Below the pieces are notes generated by a model, which worked only from the letters and a program-made list of their open reading frames with translations, had not been told where the DNA came from and did not search any database. Below, in pieces: positions 7,300-13,773 of a stretch of DNA of 32,072 nucleotides. Within the stretch, counting starts at the first letter, position 1. Each line of letters starts with the position of its first letter. The DNA is from Pseudomonadota bacterium (GTDB taxonomy: Bacteria > Pseudomonadota > Gammaproteobacteria > Legionellales > Legionellaceae), in the NCBI GenBank assembly GCA_021848965.1, contig JAJZTL010000013.1:1-32072 (forward strand), read 5' to 3'. The position numbers were made by a program, and so were the translations under genes.

Positions 7300-8672
7300 T
7301 GATGAAATCATTTGATATTGCCATTATAAAAAAGTACGGATTTAATCCGATGAGCTTGCCTTATATATTAGGAAGTATAATGTTCATGGAGTACTTTGAT
7401 GGGGCTGCACTTAACTTAATTTTTCCAGAATTAGCATCATCATTCAATGTTTCTCCAATATTTATGAAAATAAGTTTAACTGTTTATTTAATAACAGAGG
7501 CTATTTTTATTCCTGTTTGTGGATATTTATCACATAAAATAAATTTAAAAACGTTACTACAGGTAGGTATCATATTATTATTTATTGGGTCAATTGGATG
7601 TGTTTTTAGCAACAATATCATATCGTTTATAATTTTTAGAAGTTTTCAAGGAATATCAGCCGCCTTTATTACTCCGATATGCAGATTATTTGTACTTAAA
7701 AAATTTAATAAAGACAATAGATTAGAAGCCATAAATAAAATTATGGGAATAGCTTTGATTGGATTAGTGATGGGGCCATTTTTGAGTGCTTTTTTAGTAA
7801 TATACTATAGCTGGAAACTGATATTTGTTATGTTTGCAATCTTTTCAGGAATATCCTTATTTATTACATGGTTAGTGATTCCAAGCTATAAAGATGAAGT
7901 TAATGAAAGGTTCGATATTATAGGGTACTTGGTTTTATCTTTGGCTTTAGTGTCATTTTTTGCATTTTTCAGCATGACAATAAATGATAATCAAAATTAT
8001 ATTCATGTTGTTTTTTTAATTGCTTCAATTTTATTATTAAAAATATATTTTGTGTTTTCAAGAAAGAATAATACTGCAATTATTTCAAGAGAGCTTATTG
8101 AAGACAAACAATTTTTAATGGGGCTTTTGAGTAATTTTATTTTTCGAGTGTTGTTTGGTGGTGTGATTTTTGCCTGTTCTTATATGTTGCAGATATATTT
8201 AAAATACCCATTAATAAAATCAGCGATATGTTTGTCCTTATACGGTATGGGAATGATCCTTGGAAAAATACTTGTCAAACCTATCACATTGAATTATGGG
8301 TATAAAAAATTACTTGTATATAATAGTCTTTGTTTGGCTTTATTGACCTTATTAATATCAATCGAAATGATATTTAATTCTTTTTATATTCTTTATCTAA
8401 CTTTATTTATTTATGGATTATCGGCGACTGTACAGTATTCAGGGATGAACATAGTCAGTTTGAATGAAATTAAAAACTCGCTACATGCAAAGGCAAATGT
8501 AACTCTAAATATTGTACGATTACTTGGCACAAATTTTGGTATTTCCTTGTCAGCTTTGTTCCTCGGAATGCAAAATGTTAAATTTCAGTATATATTTTTG
8601 CTGATCTTTTCTGTGTATGGCGGCATTGGGTTGGTAGGTTCTGGATTATTTAAAAAAATGAATATAGGGTAA
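7299..8672 (+). CDS. MFS transporter, DHA2 (EmrB/QacA)-like drug or metabolite exporter
   Basis: 457 residues, almost wholly hydrophobic, with 12-14 predicted membrane helices. The first helix region reads MEYFDGAALNLIFPELASSF, as in EmrB-type drug:proton antiporters. A motif-A-like GYLSHKINLKTLL follows helix 2, and a motif-C-like GLVMGPFLSAFLV lies in helix 5, a signature of export. In an operon with biosynthetic-type enzymes and an AfsA-like protein it most likely exports the product. Simple antibiotic or toxin resistance is the alternative. It is one base into the preceding gene and five bases ahead of the next. Confidence 0.85.
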   Translation: MMKSFDIAIIKKYGFNPMSLPYILGSIMFMEYFDGAALNLIFPELASSFNVSPIFMKISLTVYLITEAIFIPVCGYLSHKINLKTLLQVGIILLFIGSIGCVFSNNIISFIIFRSFQGISAAFITPICRLFVLKKFNKDNRLEAINKIMGIALIGLVMGPFLSAFLVIYYSWKLIFVMFAIFSGISLFITWLVIPSYKDEVNERFDIIGYLVLSLALVSFFAFFSMTINDNQNYIHVVFLIASILLLKIYFVFSRKNNTAIISRELIEDKQFLMGLLSNFIFRVLFGGVIFACSYMLQIYLKYPLIKSAICLSLYGMGMILGKILVKPITLNYGYKKLLVYNSLCLALLTLLISIEMIFNSFYILYLTLFIYGLSATVQYSGMNIVSLNEIKNSLHAKANVTLNIVRLLGTNFGISLSALFLGMQNVKFQYIFLLIFSVYGGIGLVGSGLFKKMNIG

Positions 8673-8677
8673 ATATT

Positions 8678-8995
8678 GTGGTTATTTTTCATGTAAGACA
8701 TTATTTGAATAAGAGTGGAATTAATTATTTTGATAAATGGTTTAACAACCTAGTTATGGCATTAAATAATTATGCTGAATTTATTTCAGCCAAATATTCG
8801 ATTGATAATGAAAATAAAATTATTAATCTGTTTTTAGAATTCGAAACACTAGAATCCCTTCAATGCTGGAGAGAATCGACGGAGCATAAAAAAATTAAGT
8901 TACTTCTGAGTGAATATCAAGTAAGTAATTATTGTTCAGATGTATATCAAATAAATAATTTTTCATATGCATCAAAGTTGGAAAAAATATTATAA
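8678..8995 (+). CDS. Stand-alone ABM-like (dimeric alpha/beta-barrel) protein
   Basis: 105 residues, GTG start, with AGGG about nine bases upstream (8665-8668). The whole protein aligns with the first 80 residues of the GST fusion at 5648: HYLN.(S/K).GI.YF..WF, then YSI..E, a hydrophobic strand, E.L..W..S.EH and L.EY. ABM-type proteins are small cofactor-free oxygenases, cyclases or haem-oxygenase-like enzymes acting as dimers. I cannot identify catalytic residues. Two such modules in one operon suggest successive steps on one substrate, or a heterodimer. Confidence 0.65.
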   Translation: MVIFHVRHYLNKSGINYFDKWFNNLVMALNNYAEFISAKYSIDNENKIINLFLEFETLESLQCWRESTEHKKIKLLLSEYQVSNYCSDVYQINNFSYASKLEKIL

Positions 8996-9011
8996 TGTGG
9001 AGAATGGCTTT

Positions 9012-9737
9012 ATGAATTTTATTATTGTTGGCGATAAATTTAATAAAATTGCTGATGATGAAAATATAATAATTGCCAAAAATTTTATTAAAAACATCAA
9101 TGAAGGGGCTTACTCTTTTCAAAATGATATAGTATTTCTTGGGCAGGGGATTAAAAAATCTGATTTAAATACTATGGTTGAATTTTTTGTAGCCAATAAT
9201 ATTGGTTACTCGACCTGTATGGGTGCAAATAAGAAAGAAAACAAAAGATTTGTCCATAAATTAAAAGCTAAAAATGTTGTAATAACAAAACCTAATGCAA
9301 TAAATGCTGTTAATTTCTCAAGTATGCTATGTTTTTCTGATAATTGTGAAATACTGAATGACCATGTAACTGGATTGCATTTACAAGGCGTGCTGATCGT
9401 TGAGGCAGCAAGACAAATGATGCTTTCAGTGGTTGAAAATTTTTTTCTAAAAGACAAAGAGAGATTTAATAAAAGGTTTACAATTCTCAATATTAGCTCT
9501 AATTTTAATCAATTTTTGTTTCCTTTTTCTGTTGAAATTGTAGCCAATATAAAAATCTTATCAAGCAATAAGAATAAATCAATTGCCGAGATTTATTGTG
9601 ATTTTATACAAAATGAATGTGTTTGTGCTACGGTGATTATTAAATTTTATACTCATAATGAAGAATTTATTATGGAAAGGGAAGATATGTTAGCTAAAAA
9701 AGTTATTAGTCAGATAGCAAAAATTGAAAATATGTAG
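9012..9737 (+). CDS. AfsA-like hotdog protein (A-factor biosynthesis family)
   Basis: 241 residues from the ATG at 9012, which has GGAG nine bases upstream; the frame is open back to 8967, but that start would overlap the previous gene by 29 bases. Residues 117-135 read DHVTG..L.GVLIVEAARQM, the hallmark of the AfsA/ScbA hotdog family (DH...G..L.EAARQ). In Streptomyces AfsA couples a beta-ketoacyl chain to dihydroxyacetone phosphate, the first step to gamma-butyrolactone signals. That enzyme has two hotdog repeats; here only the C-terminal one (about 85-225) is clear and the N-terminal 80 residues are not recognised. Last gene of the operon. A related hotdog condensation or thioesterase-like reaction is the alternative. 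Confidence 0.75.
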   Translation: MNFIIVGDKFNKIADDENIIIAKNFIKNINEGAYSFQNDIVFLGQGIKKSDLNTMVEFFVANNIGYSTCMGANKKENKRFVHKLKAKNVVITKPNAINAVNFSSMLCFSDNCEILNDHVTGLHLQGVLIVEAARQMMLSVVENFFLKDKERFNKRFTILNISSNFNQFLFPFSVEIVANIKILSSNKNKSIAEIYCDFIQNECVCATVIIKFYTHNEEFIMEREDMLAKKVISQIAKIENM

Positions 9738-9866
9738 CCAGAATTCTGTTTCATATTTAATGGTTAAAGCTTTCTTTCTCAAGGCGTCAAAGGTCTAAGG
9801 AAATTAACAATTCCAGCCTGTTTTAAATAATTAATTAATCTATTAAGAGCGTAGCCAATAAAAAAC

Positions 9867-9947
9867 GTAACAAATTTAGTAACAAATGTTGACGTCAATC
9901 AAAAAATATGTAACAATATTTGAAACTATATAAGAAATTGTTTCTTA
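9867..9947 (+). promoter_or_regulatory. Candidate promoter with repeats and a palindromic operator
   Basis: TTGACG (9889-9894) and AACAAT (9912-9917) lie 17 bp apart. Two GTAACAAAT copies (9867 and 9879, 12 bp apart) precede it and GTAACAATA (9910) overlaps the -10. Just downstream, TAAGAAA-TTG-TTTCTTA (9931-9947) is a perfect 7-bp-arm palindrome. The GTAACAAA core also lies, reversed, in the promoter of the repressor at 4212. Control of this promoter by the same repressor is therefore plausible, which would link the cassette with the csrA/tra side. Confidence 0.4.
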
Positions 9948-9960
9948 ATATGGTTGATGA

Positions 9961-10032
9961 ACCACAGAAAAGTGCCTCGAAAACATAATTTCTGCGGTTC
10001 GATTAGCTTATTAGACAGTTGAACTAACCGCA
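9961..10032 (+). promoter_or_regulatory. Mutually exclusive hairpins in the leader region
   Basis: ACCACAGAAA (9961-9970) can pair with TTTCTGCGGT (9989-9998) with one G-U. TGCGGTT (9993-9999) can instead pair with AACCGCA (10026-10032). The two stems share 9993-9998 and so exclude each other, as in attenuators or small regulatory RNAs. No downstream U-run makes an obvious terminator, so the role is open. Confidence 0.3.
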
Positions 10033-10396
10033 ACCACTAATAAACAGATGAAATGTAACATATTTTGTTTCATTTTTAAACCTGTTTTTTGTTTGTCTTT
10101 TGTTCAGTCTAATTTTTCACGAAGTTTGGATAGATTAGGTCATGAGACAAAAACTTAAAATCAATATATGGGCAACCGCTATAACAGTGCCTGCTTGCCC
10201 GTTAGCAAGTTTCAACTCAATACTTATTCAACCATCTTACAATCAATCTGTTTTCAAAAAATATCTTTTTAATTTAAGTTTTCTGACAGTTAAAGGGCGC
10301 TTGCTGATTTTAAATATAAGATGGGCAAGAGTTCGATGTTTTTTTTATGATTGGATAAGTCTGACCTCCTTTTTTACTTGTCAAGGAAATCAATAT

Positions 10397-10618
10397 ATGT
10401 CAAATAAAACAGTTATCGAGTTACAGCTTGGTGAAAAATTTCAACTTGATGAATCCAGCAGCATGATAGTTCATTCTGTGAAGGATTATGAAACAGTCCG
10501 TCTTGCCTTTAATGCTCCTAAACATGTGAAAATTTTTACGGAAAGAACCTACAGAAAATTATTAAATGAATTTTATTTAGAACGGAAACTCAAAAAGGGA
10601 GAAATTGAACCATGCTAA
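10397..10618 (+). CDS. CsrA-like protein A (conserved C-terminal strand region)
   Basis: 73 residues from the ATG at 10397, nine bases after AAGGA. The segment VRLAFNAPKHVKIFTERTYRKL matches the CsrA beta-4/beta-5 and helix start (consensus [20 protein letters not shown]). The N-terminal strand is poorly conserved: the LTRR expected there is replaced by ELQL. Arg44 of CsrA, a key RNA contact, is Thr here. CsrA proteins bind GGA motifs in mRNA leaders and block translation. Legionella conjugative elements carry csrA paralogs (csrT, lvrC) beside their secretion systems, which fits this position. The stop overlaps the next CsrA-like gene by seven bases. Confidence 0.75.
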   Translation: MSNKTVIELQLGEKFQLDESSSMIVHSVKDYETVRLAFNAPKHVKIFTERTYRKLLNEFYLERKLKKGEIEPC

Positions 10619-10875
10619 TTCTCACACTTAAAATTGGACAAAGATTATATGTTAGTCAATCAGCAGGATTTCGATTAATCGTTGAGGTGGTTGATGTTGT
10701 TCGCCATGACATAAATCATATTAGTGTGAGATTTGAGATCAAAACTCATTCATCGAGAAAGATTTACAAAAAATTATCATCAAAAAAATGCAGTGATAGA
10801 TTAATTAATGCAGCAAGTGCAGAAAAGTCCAATGAATACCTCGCGCCAGGATGTTTTGATGAGGTATTTAAGTAA
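10612..10875 (+). CDS. CsrA-like protein B (conserved N-terminal strand)
   Basis: 87 residues. It opens with MLILTLKIGQRLYV, close to the CsrA start MLILTRRVGETLMI, and a VRF strand follows at the expected place, but the NAPKEVAV segment is missing or replaced (VRFEIKTHSSRKIYKKL, about five residues shorter). A tail of about 30 residues follows. So this protein keeps beta-1 and loses beta-5, the reverse of its neighbour. The start lies inside the end of the upstream gene, giving equal, coupled production. A regulator that works with protein A is the simplest reading; a degenerate CsrA is the alternative. Confidence 0.65.
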   Translation: MLILTLKIGQRLYVSQSAGFRLIVEVVDVVRHDINHISVRFEIKTHSSRKIYKKLSSKKCSDRLINAASAEKSNEYLAPGCFDEVFK

Positions 10876-10905
10876 ACAAACAATAAATTTAACAGGATAT
10901 ATCTA

Positions 10906-11373
10906 ATGGTGAATCAATATAAAAACAATCAGAGCTTATACAATAAGGTATTGGTGAATAAATCTCAAAACCCTTGTTCAGAGTCGCTTGTGTCAAGTCT
11001 GTTGAAAGATATGCATTTTAAGCTTGATATGTCATTACCTGAAGATTATTTAAATTTATTAAGACATACAGACGGTTACAATGATGGTCAATTGGAGATA
11101 TACGCTTCAAATACTATTTTCTGTAAAAAACAACGGCGATTAATTCATGGATTACTAAGCATGAATGAGTATTTTCAGAATTATTTTTCTGAGCTAGTGA
11201 TAGGAGAATGGAAGAATGAGCTTATAGCATATAACTACGAATCAAATCGATATCTATTAATGAGAACAGATGGAGTGAGAGATTCCCATTTTTCTTCTCT
11301 TCTTGAGCTGTTAGTAATGATTGTAGATGGCGATCTTAATGCAAAAAATATTAAACGAGAATCTCTAAAATGA
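10906..11373 (+). CDS. Small protein, possibly SUKH (SMI1/KNR4)-like
   Basis: 155 residues, starting nine bases after AGGA. The segment LPEDYLNLLRHTDGYNDGQLEIYASNTIF (about 44-72) resembles the SUKH opening, a helix with LP.(D/E)Y...L....G followed by strands. SUKH proteins are often immunity proteins against contact-dependent or conjugation-associated toxins, but others are regulators. No toxin gene is visible beside it. There is no signal peptide or membrane helix. Its stop overlaps the next start (ATGA), so it belongs to the same transcript as the small genes that follow. The family call is tentative. Confidence 0.55.
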   Translation: MVNQYKNNQSLYNKVLVNKSQNPCSESLVSSLLKDMHFKLDMSLPEDYLNLLRHTDGYNDGQLEIYASNTIFCKKQRRLIHGLLSMNEYFQNYFSELVIGEWKNELIAYNYESNRYLLMRTDGVRDSHFSSLLELLVMIVDGDLNAKNIKRESLK

Positions 11374-11654
11374 ACAATTCCATAAAGCAGTGCGAACAAA
11401 TTGATCCTTTTTTGGCAAAACTTTCTAGTGATGTCCATGCAAAGCAAATGTCAATGATCAATTTAATTGGCGAGCTACGCAGTCAACTGATTGATTTATC
11501 TGACAGAAAACAGTTTTTAGAAGAAAAAATAGCGAGTGATGAAAGTTTTAATGAGAAAAAAACCCTTGTTTTTTTAGTAAGCGAGTATCAAAAAACGTTG
11601 AATTATGTTTTTGCGCGCATTCGCGTACTGTTGAATAGAGAGGTTGACGCATGA
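11370..11654 (+). CDS. Small helical protein 1 of a tandem family
   Basis: 94 residues, unknown function, predicted mostly alpha-helical with heptad-like LIGELRSQLIDLSDRKQFLEE (about 32-52). The C-terminal part (SDESFNEKKTLVFLVSEYQKTL... to LLNRE) resembles those of the genes at 11651 and 12098: a Ser/Glu start, FL, Tyr, Leu, then RI/RL and RE at the end. Start overlaps the upstream stop by four bases and its own stop overlaps the next start. Cytosolic; possibly a regulator or accessory factor of transfer. Confidence 0.6.
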   Translation: MNNSIKQCEQIDPFLAKLSSDVHAKQMSMINLIGELRSQLIDLSDRKQFLEEKIASDESFNEKKTLVFLVSEYQKTLNYVFARIRVLLNREVDA

Positions 11655-11914
11655 ACTTTTTATACGATACATCACCTGTAGATATTTTTCCTGCGCCGCA
11701 CGTGTCTTCATTGTCGATGCAGCGGTTGTGTGATGGCCTCTTTTTAGAAATGCTTTCACTGAAACGCGCCATCAACAACGTCGATAAAAAAGTGAGTCGT
11801 GCCTCCAGTGAAACAGAGCGTCATGCCTTTGAATGGTTGAGTCAGCAATATCAGCAAACTTTTCAAGGCATTCAATCCCAATTAAGCCAATTACAACGGG
11901 AGATTAGCCCATGA
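11651..11914 (+). CDS. Small helical protein 2 of a tandem family
   Basis: 87 residues, unknown function. After a non-conserved N-terminus (NFLYDTSPVDIFPAP) it is helical: LFLEMLSLKRAINNVDKKVSRA, then SSETERHAFEWLSQQYQQTF and QSQLSQLQREISP. The last 35 residues align with protein 1 and with the protein at 12098. Four-base overlaps on both sides make co-translation likely. Confidence 0.6.
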   Translation: MNFLYDTSPVDIFPAPHVSSLSMQRLCDGLFLEMLSLKRAINNVDKKVSRASSETERHAFEWLSQQYQQTFQGIQSQLSQLQREISP

Positions 11915-12114
11915 ATATGTTTATCGTCACCCATCAACCTTCACCGCTTTTGGTAGAAGCCATACAGCGAGAGGTGCTAGGTAATAGCGGTAAGTTTTTT
12001 AAACTTTTTCGTGAGCGTTGTGAGAAGAAGGGGCCTTTTGTCTCACAACTTATTTCACGCTTTGTCTTCGGTAGGTATTTTGTCAAAAAGGTGTGTGATG
12101 ATGCAAACGTGTAA
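11911..12114 (+). CDS. Small basic protein of unknown function
   Basis: 67 residues, starting on an ATGA overlap with the previous gene. It is basic, with FKLFRERCEKKGPFVSQLISRFVFGRYFVKKV making up the second half, possibly an amphipathic or nucleic-acid-binding helix pair. I do not recognise it. Its last 17 bases overlap the start of the next gene. Coupled starts on both sides support it being real despite its size. Confidence 0.5.
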   Translation: MNMFIVTHQPSPLLVEAIQREVLGNSGKFFKLFRERCEKKGPFVSQLISRFVFGRYFVKKVCDDANV

Positions 12115-12334
12115 AAAAACTCCTGAAGTACTGAAACAAACGATGAGCACTTCACTGAATTTTTTGGTGTCTCAGCAAAAAGAAGCGATGAGTACAATGC
12201 TTTTTAACAAGCATCAGGCATTAAATGCCACGAGCCTTGAAGACAAGCAAGCATTTTTAGCACAAGCGAGAGCCTATAGTGAATTACTTGATTGGCTCCG
12301 TAAGGGACTTCGTCGACTATCGCAAGGGTTTTAG
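12098..12334 (+). CDS. Small helical protein 3 of a tandem family
   Basis: 78 residues from ATG 12098 (or 12101), six bases after AAGG. The frame is open back to 12011, but that would overlap the preceding gene by about 100 bases and add an unlikely N-terminus. The C-terminal half (ATSLEDKQAFLAQARAYSELL... GLRRLSQGF) aligns with proteins 1 and 2. Unknown function; last gene before the tra leader. Confidence 0.55.
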   Translation: MMQTCKKTPEVLKQTMSTSLNFLVSQQKEAMSTMLFNKHQALNATSLEDKQAFLAQARAYSELLDWLRKGLRRLSQGF

Positions 12335-12562
12335 GAGATAAAAAATAAGCAACCATGAGGTTAAATAATCTCATGACTCAATGTCTGGAGCATTTAAATA
12401 GGGGATGAGACAACATCCTTAGCATTGAGAGAATTTTTAGGATAATTCAAGTTAGTGATAACGATTTTTTTCATGGTGAAAAAAACAGGGAATGTTAACA
12501 AGGCACGGAATAACCATCAGCGGTTATTTGAATAGTTAAGTGTAAATTTCAGAGGATAAACC
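12335..12562 (+). promoter_or_regulatory. tra operon leader with candidate promoter, hairpins and GGA motifs
   Basis: A promoter-like TTAGCA (12419-12424) with GATAAT (12441-12446, 16-bp spacer) would start the tra mRNA near 12452. Hairpins: CATGAG/CTCATG (12354-12375), GGGGATG/CATCCTT (12401-12420, with two G-U pairs) and AATAACC-ATCAGC-GGTTATT (12509-12528). GGA motifs, the core of CsrA sites, occur in the leader near 12490 and 12507 and in the Shine-Dalgarno (GAGGAT, about eight bases before the traA ATG). This arrangement suits translational control by the CsrA-like pair, which is inferred. Confidence 0.4.
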
Positions 12563-12883
12563 ATGAAAAAAGAGAAAACATACCATCATCTCATCCGTTA
12601 CTTTTGGAGCGGAGTAAAAAGAATAAGTGCAGCGATGAGCACAGCCAGTCTTCTGCTGTATGTCAATTTAGCTCAGGCAGGTTCTGACCCTTTAAGTGGC
12701 GTGATTGAAGAGAATATTACACCAGCACTGGGTACAAGTTCTACCTTCTTCAAACTGTTGTGTTTGGCCGAAATTATTGGGGCGATTGCGGCTTTTTTTG
12801 CCACTAAAAAATATTCCGTTTTGGCGGGTGTCGTTTTTGTGGCCCTGTTTTTTGATATCGCTTACGCGCATTACGTGGGATAA
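12563..12883 (+). CDS. traA: F-type conjugative pilin TraA
   Basis: 106-residue prepilin. A long leader ends at LAQA (cleavage after residue 39), leaving a mature pilin of about 67 residues. The mature part matches the F-pilin plan: a short polar start, helix 1 (FFKLLCLAEIIGAIAAFFAT, like KWVVLAEVL in F), a basic loop TKKYSVLAG, and helix 2 ending in a small C-terminal tail. It is inserted in the inner membrane and polymerised into the pilus. GAGGA provides the RBS. First gene of the tra operon. Confidence 0.88.
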   Translation: MKKEKTYHHLIRYFWSGVKRISAAMSTASLLLYVNLAQAGSDPLSGVIEENITPALGTSSTFFKLLCLAEIIGAIAAFFATKKYSVLAGVVFVALFFDIAYAHYVG

Positions 12884-12895
12884 GGGAGAGGCAAC

Positions 12896-13213
12896 ATGAG
12901 CAGCTTAAATCCGTTGTACTATGATTTTTACCAGCGGCTGGGGGAATCGAAGAAAGTGTTTAATATTCCAGTGGTGGAATTCTTCTTTGGTGTTGGCATC
13001 TTTTTCTTTTTGATGCTCAAAGGCCATCTTCTTTTTGGCATACTTTTGAGCATCAGTTTTTTGGTGTTGTTAGGTATTATCAAACAAGGCAAGGGGCCTA
13101 AATGGTTGATTGTTTTAAGCTACTGGTATTTACCTGATTTTGTCTTGCCGCTGTGCTTTTTTAAAGTGCTTTCTGTGACACCCTTATCTTATCAGCGAGT
13201 GTGGTTATCATGA
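12896..13213 (+). CDS. traL: Pilus assembly protein TraL
   Basis: 105 residues, with two hydrophobic stretches (about 28-62, probably a helical hairpin, and about 72-95). The NPLYYDFYQRLGESKKVFNIPVVEF opening and the YWYLPDFVLP segment fit TraL of F-type systems, an inner-membrane pilus assembly component (VirB3-like role). It is 12 bases after traA and overlaps the traE start (ATGA). Confidence 0.85.
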   Translation: MSSLNPLYYDFYQRLGESKKVFNIPVVEFFFGVGIFFFLMLKGHLLFGILLSISFLVLLGIIKQGKGPKWLIVLSYWYLPDFVLPLCFFKVLSVTPLSYQRVWLS

Positions 13214-13773
13214 ACGAACAACACGCCAAAGGTGTTTTGCGCCGTGCGCAAGAAAAATTGAATCTCATGACCGTTCTGGTGTTAGGGCTTCTCTTAAGTA
13301 ATATTATCAATGCGAGTCTTTCTTGGTATGCGTATCTGCATGAAAAACGTATGGTGACCCCGTTTCATGCCAACACCTCTTATGTCACCTCTGACAGCCA
13401 GGTAGATGCCAAATACCTCGACCTCATGAGCATGAATCTCTTGGATGCGCGTTTTAATGTCTCACCGGAAACCATCGTTGAGCAAAATGCGCTGTTATTG
13501 TCGTATGTGTCCTCCGGCAGCTATGCAACCTTCTTAAAAGCACTGAACAACGAAGCTCAAGTGGTTAAAAAAGAAAAAATGTCGAGTATTTTTTACCGAA
13601 AGACGTTGCATTCCGATCCTTCGAAATTGATGACGGTGGTAACCGGTACATTAAATCAATGGGTGGGTTATCGCGCGTTAAAATCGGTCAAAAAAACCTA
13701 TGTCTTAACGTATCGCTATGATGGTGGTCGTTTAACGTTGACTGCCTTAAAGGAGATTGCTCATGCGACTTAA
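13210..13773 (+). CDS. traE: Pilus assembly protein TraE
   Basis: 187 residues; VirB8-like inner-membrane component of F-type systems. A short cytosolic tail, one membrane helix (about 17-37, LMTVLVLGLLLSNIINASLSW) and a periplasmic domain with the family-like YLDLMSMNLLDARFNVSPETI and TLNQWVGYRALKSVKKTYVL segments. The ATG at 13210 overlaps the traL stop and is preferred to the GTG at 13201. Confidence 0.9.
   Translation: MNEQHAKGVLRRAQEKLNLMTVLVLGLLLSNIINASLSWYAYLHEKRMVTPFHANTSYVTSDSQVDAKYLDLMSMNLLDARFNVSPETIVEQNALLLSYVSSGSYATFLKALNNEAQVVKKEKMSSIFYRKTLHSDPSKLMTVVTGTLNQWVGYRALKSVKKTYVLTYRYDGGRLTLTALKEIAHAT

Larger units (their letters stand above)
9738..10396. other. Long intergenic region between the AfsA operon and the csrA-like pair
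   Basis: About 660 bp. The part from 10142 is open in the frame of the CsrA-like gene, but the extra N-terminal 85 codons look like translated non-coding DNA and the true start has its own RBS. The region holds a short palindrome CAGAATTCTG (9739-9748) just after the AfsA stop, GTAACAAA direct repeats (9867, 9879, and a variant at 9910), a promoter-like TTGACG/AACAAT pair, a TAAGAAA palindrome and two mutually exclusive hairpins. I found no strong rho-independent terminator; ATGAAA/TTTCAT (10048-10073) before a T run is a weak candidate. Confidence 0.5.

Noticed and set aside
9738-10140. Rho-independent terminator after the AfsA operon
   Set aside because: Hairpins here are AT-rich or not followed by a U run; only a weak candidate at 10048-10078.
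10142-10396. 85-codon N-terminal extension of the first CsrA-like gene
   Set aside because: CsrA proteins start at the strand following 10397, which has its own RBS; the extension looks non-coding.
10906-11373. Toxin-antitoxin or toxin-immunity locus
   Set aside because: The SUKH resemblance is weak and no toxin gene lies beside it.
12011-12097. N-terminal extension of small protein 3
   Set aside because: It would overlap the preceding gene by about 100 bases; ATG 12098 has AAGG at a good distance.
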